Of a stretch of 64,000 nt of DNA, positions 1 through 8,890 are shown one piece after another. The stretch spans positions 744,001 through 808,000 of the forward strand of contig CAWAKB010000001.1 of the NCBI GenBank assembly GCA_963782555.1, read 5' to 3'. The stretch comes from Hyphomicrobium_A sp963782555 (GTDB lineage: Bacteria; Pseudomonadota; Alphaproteobacteria; Rhizobiales; Hyphomicrobiaceae). The notes under the pieces were generated by a model. It had not been told where the DNA came from, made no database searches, and saw nothing but the letters and a program-made list of their open reading frames with translations. Each line of letters begins with the position of its first letter. Positions within the stretch are counted from its first letter, which is position 1. A program made the position numbers and the translations under genes.

Positions 1-131
1 TCAACGCGCGGAAAATCTCCGGGCGAACGCGCATACTGTCCGCGCACCGCAAAGCCAGCGTCGAGGAGCGCGGGGATCACGTAGCGCCCGGCCATGCCGG
101 TCGCGCCGGTTACGAGAACAACCTTTGACAA
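1..131 (-). CDS. NAD-dependent epimerase/dehydratase, N-terminal part only
   Basis: Partial gene: the window edge removes all but about 43 N-terminal residues. The protein begins L/M-S-K-V-V-L-V-T-G-A-T-G-M-A-G-R-Y, the Rossmann TGATGxxG nucleotide-binding motif of extended SDR (NAD-dependent sugar epimerase/dehydratase) proteins. The start is taken as TTG at 131 because a GGAG sequence lies about 10 bases upstream and the previous gene ends only 19 bases away. It is the last visible gene of the minus-strand exopolysaccharide block, so a nucleotide-sugar role is likely, but the substrate cannot be told from this fragment. Confidence 0.75.
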   Translation of the reverse strand, partial: MSKVVLVTGATGMAGRYVIPALLDAGFAVRGQYARSPGDFPRV

Positions 132-150
132 ACCCTGGCCGCCTCCGTGC

Positions 151-1905
151 TCAGATGACCTGCCGCTGCGGCAGTATTCCTTTCAGGTGGTCCGCCAGCC
201 GGATCGCGAGCGTGACGATCATGAGGGTCGGATTGGCGTGCCCGCCCGTCGGAAACACAGAGGAGCCTGCAACATAGAGGCCCGCAACCCCCTGCACGCG
301 GCAATTCTCATCGACGACCCCTTCACGCGGATTCTCCGACATACGCGTCGTCCCCATGGTGTGCGCCATGTCTATGAAGACGGCGTCATCGACGTTCTCG
401 TCGCGGATCCAGCCCTCCAGCGTTGGCGGGGGCAGCCCAACCCGACAAAATTCACGTGACATCAGCTGGCCAAGTCGAGCGAGCGACAGTCGCGCCTCTC
501 GATCTATTTTCCAGTTGATTTTCGCGCGCGGGACGCCGAGCGGGTCCGTTGCCTGCGAAAGCGTGATGCGGCATTCCGGATCGGGGCGCTGCTCGCTGAT
601 CCCCTCCACGACGAGTCCCAGCAGTTTATGCGGCACACCGCGGTCAAGATGCTCGCGCGCGGCGAAATTGGGGTTGAGCTTGATCACACCATTGACGACA
701 GCCGACCTGAGCCATTCCGGCATCAAAGCGCTCTGCACGGCCCTCATGCCGATGCCCTTGGCGACGATGGCGGGGGATTTCATCACTGCGGCCAAATCAG
801 ATACTGGCGCATGCGATCTGCCGCGCATAAGTCGCTTGATCGCGTCGAAGGGATCGTCGGCGGCGCGCTCCTCGAGCATGTAGAGCGCGCAGTTGAGCAG
901 CTTCTCTCGCTCCTGGACGGCGCGCGGCAGCGCGAGCCCATGCATGTACATATGCGTGCGCCCCTGATGGCGAGCGCCGTGGAACCCGAAGCGCTTCACG
1001 ATCGTGGAGGCTTCGTTTTTTCCGAAGCGACCGATGCGGGCACTTGGATGGTCAAGGAGAAAGCGTCCAACGGCATCGTTGTCGTTGCCGAGGCCCGCCT
1101 GACATACCTGGGTCGATGCCAGCAGCAAGCGCGGGTTCTCAATCCCGCTGGCCGCGAGCACGGCGGCCTTGCCGCGCACGCGAGCGCGCACCCCCTCCAG
1201 GCATGCGGCCTCCACACCCTCAAAGGCCGTCGCATTTGCGTTGGTGATGATCCGCGTGACTGTGGCGTTGAGGAGCACACGGACGTTTGGCGCGCTCTCG
1301 CGTACAAACTCGGGCCCGAAGCGGATCAGGTCCATGCGATCAATGCGGGAGCGGGCAAATTGCCAAAAGAAGGAGCGGACCGCTCCGGTGTCGAAACGGG
1401 GTTCGGGAGGGCGGCATCCGACCATGGCCCAAAGCTCGTCATCTTGGACGTTGGGCCCGAGATTGAGGCGCTCGGCTGCCCGATCGATGTAGGGCTCGAC
1501 TTGCGCGTACGTGATTGGCCAACCGGAATAGGGGACCCACGATCGGCGCTCGAAATCAATGCTCTCGAAGGACGCCGACTTGCCCGCCCATGCATGCGAT
1601 GAGCCGCCAAGCACGCGGCAGCGCACGCCATAGGGTTGCTCGGTGTGCGACCAGGAGGCTGCGAGGGCGCTATGGAACTCGGTACGACGTTCGACCTGGG
1701 CAGCCGCCGCAGGTTCGCCAATGCTCTCGACCGTATTCAGGGCCGAGATTTGGGGAGCCTCTTCCAAGCGCCCGCTCTCGAGCACCAGCACGCGCGCATC
1801 GTGCTCAAAGAACTCGCGCGCGATTGTAAGCCCCGCGGGACCGCCACCAATAATGATCAGATCAGCATCCAGCTCTTGGCCCGATTCCAGATGGGCCAAA
1901 TCCAT
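151..1905 (-). CDS. GMC-family FAD-dependent oxidoreductase
   Basis: A 584-aa flavoprotein. The N-terminus has the FAD-binding motif IIIGGGPAGL around residues 17-26. The C-terminus carries the GMC C-domain with MAHTMGTTRM and a GGHANPT segment supplying the conserved active-site His and Asn. GMC enzymes oxidise alcohols or sugars with FAD. The substrate is unknown, but the position directly after the ExoP-like gene and before an epimerase points to modification of a polysaccharide building block or product. I prefer ATG at 1905 to an in-frame TTG three codons earlier. No signal peptide is visible, so it is probably cytoplasmic or peripheral. Confidence 0.85.
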   Translation of the reverse strand: MDLAHLESGQELDADLIIIGGGPAGLTIAREFFEHDARVLVLESGRLEEAPQISALNTVESIGEPAAAAQVERRTEFHSALAASWSHTEQPYGVRCRVLGGSSHAWAGKSASFESIDFERRSWVPYSGWPITYAQVEPYIDRAAERLNLGPNVQDDELWAMVGCRPPEPRFDTGAVRSFFWQFARSRIDRMDLIRFGPEFVRESAPNVRVLLNATVTRIITNANATAFEGVEAACLEGVRARVRGKAAVLAASGIENPRLLLASTQVCQAGLGNDNDAVGRFLLDHPSARIGRFGKNEASTIVKRFGFHGARHQGRTHMYMHGLALPRAVQEREKLLNCALYMLEERAADDPFDAIKRLMRGRSHAPVSDLAAVMKSPAIVAKGIGMRAVQSALMPEWLRSAVVNGVIKLNPNFAAREHLDRGVPHKLLGLVVEGISEQRPDPECRITLSQATDPLGVPRAKINWKIDREARLSLARLGQLMSREFCRVGLPPPTLEGWIRDENVDDAVFIDMAHTMGTTRMSENPREGVVDENCRVQGVAGLYVAGSSVFPTGGHANPTLMIVTLAIRLADHLKGILPQRQVI

Positions 1906-1997
1906 CAATTCCAAGGCTTTAACCTTCCAAAGCCAAAAAATGCGGGCACAAGCTGGCGCGCTCCCGGAACGGTCGGGTTGTCCGTTGGGGCTCCTGC

Positions 1998-3998
1998 CTA
2001 GCTGATGTAGTTCGCCGCCACATCGCCGTAGGGAACGATCGACGTATCGACCTTGTTGAGGGCGACACCGAGGATCTCCGCCCGTGCGGCGCGCAGCAGA
2101 TGGACGGCTTCGGCCAGAACCGGAGCCGGCGTCTTTCCATATTCCGCCACGAGCACGGTGCAGTCGAGCAGCGATCCGATGGCAAGCCCTTCGAGGCTGG
2201 CGGTGAGCGGCGGCAGCTCCAGGATGATGATGTCATAAGCGGTCTGCAGATCCTGCAGGACGCTCAGCGCTCTCTCGGAGCCGAGTATGTCGTCCGAATA
2301 AGGAGTCTGCGTGCTGCCGAAGGCCGGCAGCAGGTCGAGACCGGTTTCGTTCGCCGGGACGATGCAGCGCGCCAGGTCGGCCCCGCCGCTGATGGCGTCG
2401 ATCAATCCGAATTCGGCTGTCGGCGCCAACGAGCGCGTCAGCGAGGCATTGCGCAGATCGGCGTCGATGAGAAGCGTGCGCAGACCCGACATCGCAAACA
2501 GCGTGGCGAGATTGGCGCAGATGGTGGTCTTGCCTTCGCTCGGCAGTGCGGACGTGAGGGCAAAGCAGCGGATCTGGCGCGTGCGTCCGGCCAGTGCGAT
2601 TGCCGTCTTGAGCGTCTTGATGCCATGACTGAAGGGGCAGAACGGCATCGTGATGACGGCCTCTAGAATGCCCTCGCGAAGCGGATTGGCCACCGCTTTC
2701 TGGCGCCCCAGGGCCGTGCCGGCAAGCGAGACGGCGGCCTTCAGCGTCTTGCCGCCCGTATTGAAGGCGGAGGAGGGTCTGTCGACGACCGACTTGAGCA
2801 TGTCGCTCATGGCGGCCTTTCCGAACATGGCCCGGGCCTGTGCGGAGGAGGAGGTGCGGTCCACCATGGCCGGGATGCTGGCCAGGCACTCCACTCCCAC
2901 TTCCTCGCGGATTTGGCGGGCCCCCCAGATAGATCGGTCGATGCTGTTGCGGAAGAAGGCGATGCCGAGCCCGGCGAGGCCACCCATCATGGCGCCGAAG
3001 GCGAGGATGAGCTTGGTCCTGGGGTGGCTCTTGCCGAGCGGAGGGCTGGCCTCCGTGATCACGCGGGCATTGGTGATGGAATAGGACTGCTTCTGAACGG
3101 ACTCGGTATAGGCCATCAGATAGCTCTCGTAGATCCTGCGGTAGGTTTGCGCCGTGGCGTCAAGTTCCTCCATCGTATTCTGGCGCTTGGCGGCGTTTTC
3201 GTTCGCGTCCGGCTCGGCACTGTGATCATCGCCACGCGTCGACGTGATGCGATAGTCGCGTTTGGCGCGAAACTCTTGGGCGTCGTGCGCCGCTTTGTTC
3301 ATTTGTGCGCGAAGCTGGTCGATGCGCGCCTCGAGCCAGAGGCCGCCTTGGCGCGCAGCTTGCGCGCGCGCGGAAATCTGCTCGTCGATGTAGGCGTTCG
3401 CCGTGGCGTTGGCGATCTTGGCCGCGAGCACGGGGTCGGGCGAGCTGAACATGATCTCGATGGCATAAGACATGCCGACGCGGCGGACGTAGAGCCCTGC
3501 CTGGAACTTCGCCAGGGTGATACGCTCCGTGGTGAACGAAGCCTTCGCGGTTGGGCTCGGCCTGGAGGGCAGCAGCTCAAACGGAAGCGACAAGAGCGAG
3601 AAGATCGAGAAGCCCCCTCCGCCGCTGAACTCGGGCACATTCTCCAGTTTGAGCTCTTTGATCACGGCTGCAGCGATCTTCTCCGAGCGCAGCACCTCGA
3701 GCTGGCTCTCGACCTGGGCGTTGTCGAGGGAGAAGATGCCGTCCTGATGGGGCTGCGCCATAGCCTGCGGCAGGCTTGGATCGATGATGATCAGCGTGCG
3801 CGCAGTGAAGAGCGGCACTGCGGTGAAGACGTAGACACTCGCCGCGAGGATCCCCAACAGCGTCGCGAAGATGATCGTCTTGGCGTAGCGCTTTGCGAAG
3901 CGCTTGATGTCGTAGTGGCTGACGAAAGTGCTTTCGCGGGAATAGGTCGGAGCTCTGCCGGCGACGGCATACGTGTAGGGTGTCACGTGTTCTTGCAT
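1998..3998 (-). CDS. ExoP/Wzc/GumC-like polysaccharide co-polymerase with BY-kinase domain
   Basis: A 666-aa inner-membrane protein that would control chain length and export of an exopolysaccharide. Residues ~30-55 are the first membrane segment, followed by a Wzz domain and a periplasmic coiled coil. A second membrane segment lies near residues 328-348. The C-terminal half is a BY-kinase/ParA-like ATPase with Walker A (SEGKTTICANLATL) and Walker A' (LLIDADLR). The usual Walker B aspartate before the two prolines reads as Glu (ILELPPL), and the C-terminal tail has only two tyrosines rather than a Tyr cluster, so kinase activity is uncertain. The gene follows the 338-aa unknown by 13 bases, so the two are probably co-transcribed. 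Confidence 0.85.
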   Translation of the reverse strand: MQEHVTPYTYAVAGRAPTYSRESTFVSHYDIKRFAKRYAKTIIFATLLGILAASVYVFTAVPLFTARTLIIIDPSLPQAMAQPHQDGIFSLDNAQVESQLEVLRSEKIAAAVIKELKLENVPEFSGGGGFSIFSLLSLPFELLPSRPSPTAKASFTTERITLAKFQAGLYVRRVGMSYAIEIMFSSPDPVLAAKIANATANAYIDEQISARAQAARQGGLWLEARIDQLRAQMNKAAHDAQEFRAKRDYRITSTRGDDHSAEPDANENAAKRQNTMEELDATAQTYRRIYESYLMAYTESVQKQSYSITNARVITEASPPLGKSHPRTKLILAFGAMMGGLAGLGIAFFRNSIDRSIWGARQIREEVGVECLASIPAMVDRTSSSAQARAMFGKAAMSDMLKSVVDRPSSAFNTGGKTLKAAVSLAGTALGRQKAVANPLREGILEAVITMPFCPFSHGIKTLKTAIALAGRTRQIRCFALTSALPSEGKTTICANLATLFAMSGLRTLLIDADLRNASLTRSLAPTAEFGLIDAISGGADLARCIVPANETGLDLLPAFGSTQTPYSDDILGSERALSVLQDLQTAYDIIILELPPLTASLEGLAIGSLLDCTVLVAEYGKTPAPVLAEAVHLLRAARAEILGVALNKVDTSIVPYGDVAANYIS

Positions 3999-4011
3999 AG
4001 GGGGGCCTCGT

Positions 4012-5028
4012 TTACGCAGAGACGTGCCAGCGCCTGACGATACGCTCCAACAGGCGGGCGTTCCAGGACTTCCGTCCTGTGTCAGGTGTTGTCAACGTGC
4101 GCCGCGGCCGGACGAAACAGGGACGCCCCGATGCAACCGAGCGCCGCGCGAGCGAAAGTATGTGGTCCGTACCGCCGGCGAGCCCAACAAACATACGGAC
4201 GATTGCCGCGCACCAGTCGTCCTCTCCTGATCCGGCTTTGCCATCGCCCGACAAAAGGTCGACGAATGTCTGAGCGATATGCGGGGGTATATAGGCCGTG
4301 CGGCCGTAGACCAGATGCCCGAGCAGCGCCGCCGCCGTGAGCAGCTCGTGCGCGTGGGCAAACTCAGGGTGCACATAGGCGCCGTTGAGGCGCGCATGGA
4401 TCGTGGCAACCACCACGTCGGCCAGTGACAAAGGCCAATCGAGGAGCGGAGACGCGTCCGCGCCGCGCGTCGCCCCTCGCGCATCGAGCAGCAAGCGATC
4501 GAGGTGGGCCAGAGCCGTGAGCTCGAGGGCGAGCCAGTCGGGTAGACACTGCGCGTTGCCTTCGGCGGATTCGGACAAGCTAACGATCGGTAGACGCGGC
4601 GGGCGCCGGGATGCCAGCGTTGCCGTAGCCAAGTCCTCGAGCGCGATGGTCGTGAGAATACCGCGCGTCACCAGCAGCTGGAGCACCCGCGCGGGCTTCA
4701 TCATTTCATCGCCGACGACATTGGAGGAAATGAGTGCGGCCGTCGCCGACGCGCGCGCCGTGAGGACGCGGGTCAAGTAGCGGGCCGGACCGTCGTTGCC
4801 TCTTGCCGCCGTCTGCAGGTGAGCAGGCTGCCATCTGCTGAGCGCCGGCAGCAGAAACACCAGCTCGTCGTCGCCGACCTCGCTCCATTCCGCCGGATAC
4901 CACAACGACGTGAGGGATCGGTCGATGAGGCCCTCTCCCCACGCCCCGATGCCCGGCGCCCTCTCGCTGACAGCTTCGGTGTCAACAAGAGGTCCGGACG
5001 TTTTCCAGCGCTGTCCAACTCGTAACAC
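4012..5028 (-). CDS. Hypothetical protein in exopolysaccharide block
   Basis: A 338-aa soluble-looking protein that I do not recognise. It is rich in Ala and Leu, has no signal peptide or clear membrane segment, and ends with a basic stretch (LLERIVRRWHVSA). Third codon positions are strongly G/C, so it is coding. The start codon is GTG without an obvious ribosome binding site, and the true start may be further in. It sits between the TolC-like gene (147 bases upstream) and the ExoP-like gene (13 bases downstream) on the same strand, which argues for a part in polysaccharide assembly. Its function is unknown. Confidence 0.65.
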   Translation of the reverse strand: MLRVGQRWKTSGPLVDTEAVSERAPGIGAWGEGLIDRSLTSLWYPAEWSEVGDDELVFLLPALSRWQPAHLQTAARGNDGPARYLTRVLTARASATAALISSNVVGDEMMKPARVLQLLVTRGILTTIALEDLATATLASRRPPRLPIVSLSESAEGNAQCLPDWLALELTALAHLDRLLLDARGATRGADASPLLDWPLSLADVVVATIHARLNGAYVHPEFAHAHELLTAAALLGHLVYGRTAYIPPHIAQTFVDLLSGDGKAGSGEDDWCAAIVRMFVGLAGGTDHILSLARRSVASGRPCFVRPRRTLTTPDTGRKSWNARLLERIVRRWHVSA

Positions 5029-5175
5029 GTGAGGGTGCGAGCTTCATGGTTGTGGGGTCAGATTAATGCATTTGTAGAGTTGCCGATTTGCGCGGAGAAC
5101 CGCGTCAATGGGCGTAGGTGTTACGCCAGATGGTGGCCTTTGCGGTGAGCGGCGGCCAATGGCACGTGATTTCGG

Positions 5176-6621
5176 TTACTTAACCGGATCCCAGCCCTTA
5201 TTGACGACGGCCGGCCCGACGGGCACGGGGGTGGCCTGGAACTCCTCCCGGTGCCCGTCGCCGTGGGTGATGGAGAGGCCGAGCCACTTGCGGCGAACCT
5301 CCTTATAGTGAACGACCGGGTCGTAAACGTAGGCGGCGGCGCCGATCCAGGCCGCGTCGAGCCGGCCCATGGCGCCCAGCACCGTGTAGCCGGCCACCAC
5401 CAGGTTGCGGCGGTCCAACTCCAGGGCCACCTGCGAGTTCAAATACTCGAGCTCGGCGTTCAAGACGTCGAGCAGGGTGCGCTGGCCGACCTTCTCCTCC
5501 TCGCGCACGCCCTGCAGCGCCACCTTGTTGGACTTGACGGCGACCTTGTCGGATTCGAGCTGGGCACGGGCTGCTTCCAACTGCGCCCATGCCGCCACCA
5601 GAACCTGCTGCTGCTCGGTGCGCACTTGCTCGATCTGCTGCAGCAACCCGATGTGGGTCTGCTTGGCCTGGCGCACGCGCGCATAGACGTCACCCGCCTG
5701 GTAGATCGGCACCGTCAGCGTTCCCCGCACGATCGAGCTCTCGACCTCGTCGATGGTCTTGGCTGGCCCGAAGCGGTCGTTGTAGCTCGCTTCCAGCTGC
5801 ACCGTCGGCAAGAGCTCGCCACGGATCTGCTCGACCGTGTACTTGGCCGCCTGCTCGCGATAGAGCGCCGCGACCACCAGCGGGTCCTCGTTGTTGCCGA
5901 TGCGGATCGCCTCTTCCAGATCATTGGGCAGGAAGCTGCTGGGAGGCGGGGGCCAGGACAGGTTCTGTGGGGCGTGGCCAACGACCTGCTGGTAGGAGCC
6001 GCGGCTCGTGCGCAGGTTGGCGCGCGCCGCATCGAGCCGGGACACCGCGTCCGCGCGCCGGGCCTCGGCCTGCGCCACGTCGGTGCGCGTCACCTCGCCG
6101 ACGGCAAAACGGTCCTGGCTCGCCTTCAATTCGCGCGAGAGCACATTGACGTTGTTCTCGTTGAGGCGAACGAGCTCCTGGTCGCGCACCACATCCATGT
6201 AGGCGGTCGCCGCCTGCAGCAGCACGATGCGCTCCACGTCGCGCAGGGTCTCGCGCTCGGCGCGCACGTTGGCCTCGGCCGTGTTGACGGCATTGTAGGT
6301 TCGAAAGCCGCGGAAGATCGGCTGCACCAGATCGACGCCGTAGCCACGCGGCTTGGTCACGCCATCGAAGATCGTGGACGGGCGTGTGTCGTCGCGCTCG
6401 ACGCCTAGGTCGGCATTGCCGGTGATGGTGGGGCGGTAGCCTGACCTGGCGCGGGCCACGTCCTCGTCGGTGGCGCGCTGGAAGGCGCGCTCCGCGTCAA
6501 GCCGCGGGTTGTAGCCGTAGGTGGCCGCCAACGCCTCCTGCAGCGTCTCGGCCGCTGCCTGCGGCGCGCAGAGCGCGGATGCGACAAGACACAGCCCGGC
6601 CGCAAGACGGGCTGCCGTCAT
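5176..6621 (-). CDS. TolC-family outer membrane efflux protein
   Basis: A 481-aa outer-membrane channel protein. It has a signal peptide (MTAARLAAGLCLVASALCA) ending near AAAET, followed by TLQEALAATYGYNP, a standard TolC opening, and two long heptad-rich OEP repeats. ATG 6621 is chosen over a 64-codon upstream extension because AGGAGG lies 9 bases before it and the signal peptide begins there. TolC proteins form the trimeric outer-membrane tunnel of tripartite export systems with an HlyD-type adaptor. An HlyD-type gene is encoded divergently at 8891, so this could be the outer-membrane exit for the glucan made by the neighbouring synthase. That pairing is inferred from position. Confidence 0.88.
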   Translation of the reverse strand: MTAARLAAGLCLVASALCAPQAAAETLQEALAATYGYNPRLDAERAFQRATDEDVARARSGYRPTITGNADLGVERDDTRPSTIFDGVTKPRGYGVDLVQPIFRGFRTYNAVNTAEANVRAERETLRDVERIVLLQAATAYMDVVRDQELVRLNENNVNVLSRELKASQDRFAVGEVTRTDVAQAEARRADAVSRLDAARANLRTSRGSYQQVVGHAPQNLSWPPPPSSFLPNDLEEAIRIGNNEDPLVVAALYREQAAKYTVEQIRGELLPTVQLEASYNDRFGPAKTIDEVESSIVRGTLTVPIYQAGDVYARVRQAKQTHIGLLQQIEQVRTEQQQVLVAAWAQLEAARAQLESDKVAVKSNKVALQGVREEEKVGQRTLLDVLNAELEYLNSQVALELDRRNLVVAGYTVLGAMGRLDAAWIGAAAYVYDPVVHYKEVRRKWLGLSITHGDGHREEFQATPVPVGPAVVNKGWDPVK

Positions 6622-7130
6622 CGGGTCAGCCCTCCTTTTGAGAAGACCTCCCGACAGCTGAAACCGTGACCGCCGCACAAGGTAACCTATTGCTGCTGAC
6701 AGATAATTCCGCGGATGACCTACATGAGACTCTAGGAGCCAGATTCTCCGGGATCGCGCTACCCAGACCCCAAGCGAATCAAAGCTTGTCCACTTCCGCG
6801 CTCTCCGCGCCATGGACGAGGCTCCTACAAACCAAGCTATGTCGAGGATCCCCCCTCGAGATTCCGGCCTCCCGCCGGACTTCGAAAGCTACACTGATTC
6901 TCTGCAGCACATTTGCTGCATATGGAACACAGCGATAGCTTTTCACCGGCACGCGTTACGCAAACGCCGTCATCGCCGTAGGGGCTGTAGAAGGGCCGGA
7001 AGTTGACGCCCCTGCCGCCGCAACGTAAGAAGCCGCTTATGAGCGATTAGCTGTCCATCCTTTGCAGAAGCAACCCGTGCCGCGCATGCGATGGCGCATG
7101 CGCGTTTGCACGGTCTGCAAAGGAGATCTC
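6622..7130. promoter_or_regulatory. Divergent intergenic region between tolC-like gene and glucan genes
   Basis: About 510 bases with lower GC than the flanks and no convincing gene. It must hold the promoters of the minus-strand TolC block and of the plus-strand genes that follow. The only clear structure is a perfect inverted repeat at 7081-7104, listed separately. Confidence 0.5.
7081..7104. repeat. Perfect 10-bp inverted repeat upstream of 7131 gene
   Basis: The arms CGCGCATGCG and CGCATGCGCG are separated by ATGG. Each arm itself contains the palindrome GCATGC. The repeat ends 26 bases before the ATG of the 108-aa gene, where an operator or a 5'-UTR hairpin would sit. No cognate regulator can be named. 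Confidence 0.5.
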
Positions 7131-7457
7131 ATGAATCGGACCTTCCTTCCTTTTCTGTTTGTGCCCTCCCACGCCGCTGCGCGCCTGATCGGCCGGGATC
7201 GGGACAAGGTGGCCGTCCTGGCGCTGCGGGCCATCCTCAAGAACCAGAAAAGTCTCGAGGTCGCGCACCAGCAGATTCGCTATCGCAAGCACCACCTGGC
7301 GCTCTCCTCGCGCATCACATCGGGTGGCGAGCTGGTCGTCGAGCTCGATGTCGGGGATGCGCGCCTCGAGGACCGGCTCGTCCTCGAGGAGGAGCTGCGG
7401 GTCGCGGGTCGGAAAGCAAGGGGTATCAGCAACCACGGCGCCCGCAGAGTGGGATGA
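7131..7457 (+). CDS. Hypothetical protein (108 aa)
   Basis: A short unknown protein. The ATG is preceded by AAGGAG at a 6-base spacing, which is a strong reason to call it. Codon third positions are mostly G/C. The sequence is basic, with no signal peptide, membrane segment or recognised motif. A minus-strand reading frame overlaps the same DNA but has no comparable start signal. It lies upstream of the GH5 gene in the same orientation (94 bases), so it may be the first gene of the glucan block. Function unknown. Confidence 0.5.
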   Translation: MNRTFLPFLFVPSHAAARLIGRDRDKVAVLALRAILKNQKSLEVAHQQIRYRKHHLALSSRITSGGELVVELDVGDARLEDRLVLEEELRVAGRKARGISNHGARRVG

Positions 7458-7551
7458 GTTGGCGAACGGTGGCCGGAGCCGCACTGCGGCTCCGGCCGCC
7501 ACCTGCGAAGCGCTTAAGACTATTTCTAGCTAGTGAGTGTAGGCAGCCTTC

Positions 7552-8688
7552 ATGCGCTCATCGGACGCCAATGCCGCGACCGATCACATTCGCGGCCACG
7601 AGAAGATGCCGACCACCTCGCTCTCCAAGGGCAAGCGGACTTCGGGTAGAGCTGGCTGCGTCCCACTTGTCGTCTCGCTGCTTGTTGCGATGGCGGGTTT
7701 CGCCGGTGCTGCTTGGGCAGCGCCAGCCATGCTCCGCGGCGTCAATATTGCCGGCGGTGAGTTCGGCACCGTCCCCGGCAGCTACGGGATCGACTACACC
7801 TATCCCACCAAGGCCGAGGTCGACTACTACGCCGATCACGGGTTCAACGCGCTGCGCCTGCCCTTCCGTTGGGAGCGGGTCCAGCCTGACCTCTACGGAG
7901 ACCTCGACAGCGTCGGCGACGGCACTGGAGACCTGGAGCGCATCCAGCAGATCGTCAAATGGATCACCGACCGCGGCATGGTGGCCGTGCTCGATCTGCA
8001 CGACTACGGCGGCCGCAACGTGAAGGGCGTCCCGGCCAAGGTCGGCAGCGCGGCGTTGCCGGCATCGGCTCTCGAGGACCTCTGGGTGCGCCTGGCAAAC
8101 GTCTTCAAGGACGATGAGCGCGTCTGGTTCGGCCTCATGAACGAGCCGGTTGGCATCTCGGCTGCGGAATGGAAAGAGATTGCTCAATCCGTGACCAATG
8201 CCATTCGCACCGCGGGCGCGCGCAATCGCCTGCTGGTGCCCGGCACCGACTATTCGGGCGCGCACTCCTGGGTGTCGAGCGGCAACGCGGCGCAGATGGC
8301 CACGTTTGTCGATCCGGCAAACAACTTCGCCTTTGACGTTCATCAGTATCTCGACGCCGACAGCTCCGGCAAGCAAGGCACCTGCACGGCCGGAGCCGGC
8401 GCGAGCCGGCTTACCCCGTTCATCGAGTGGGCAAAGAGCGCCCCCGGACGCAAGGGCTTTCTCGGCGAGTTTGCGGCCGGAGATCCGAACATCGCCGGCC
8501 AGGAGCAGTGCCGCGCCGAGCTGAAAGCGCTGCTCGATGCCGCGGAGAAATCTGGCGTGTTCATCGGTTGGACGGCCTGGGGCGGCGGCCCCTGGTGGGA
8601 GCCGTCCTACATCTTCCGCCTTGAGCCCAAGAATTTGTCCGCTCCGGACACGGCCTACATGAAAATGCTGACCCCCTATTTGCAGTGA
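7552..8688 (+). CDS. Secreted glycoside hydrolase family 5 (endoglucanase-like)
   Basis: A 378-aa secreted beta-glucanase of the GH5 (cellulase) fold. A basic stretch and the hydrophobic run VVSLLVAMAGFAGAAWA form the signal peptide. The mature part begins MLRGVNIAGGEFG. Family landmarks in order: RLPFRW (substrate-binding Arg), DLHDYGG, the acid/base Glu in MNEPVG, FDVHQYLD, and the nucleophile Glu in FLGEFAAG. ATG 7552 is used, and ATG 7606 eighteen codons later gives an equally good signal peptide. It precedes the fusion-protein and synthase genes, as cellulase genes accompany bacterial cellulose synthases, so trimming or releasing nascent glucan is the likely job. Confidence 0.88.
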   Translation: MRSSDANAATDHIRGHEKMPTTSLSKGKRTSGRAGCVPLVVSLLVAMAGFAGAAWAAPAMLRGVNIAGGEFGTVPGSYGIDYTYPTKAEVDYYADHGFNALRLPFRWERVQPDLYGDLDSVGDGTGDLERIQQIVKWITDRGMVAVLDLHDYGGRNVKGVPAKVGSAALPASALEDLWVRLANVFKDDERVWFGLMNEPVGISAAEWKEIAQSVTNAIRTAGARNRLLVPGTDYSGAHSWVSSGNAAQMATFVDPANNFAFDVHQYLDADSSGKQGTCTAGAGASRLTPFIEWAKSAPGRKGFLGEFAAGDPNIAGQEQCRAELKALLDAAEKSGVFIGWTAWGGGPWWEPSYIFRLEPKNLSAPDTAYMKMLTPYLQ

Positions 8689-8890
8689 TAGCGAGGGATC
8701 GAATGCCGACGATTGCGGTATCCGCGGGGGCAGATCATTCCATTTTAGTACTTTGCTAAGCCAACAAAATAATCAACGGGCAACTATGAGGCCAGCATTA
8801 ACGCGGACCTGCTAGGACGATTGGTGCACAGAGCGTTTCATCAAAACGAGCCGCGCAGAATCACAGCGGCCCGCAGCAGATCCGTGTCAG

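Noticed and set aside
2913..4037. 374-aa plus-strand ORF
   Set aside because: Antisense to the ExoP-like gene.
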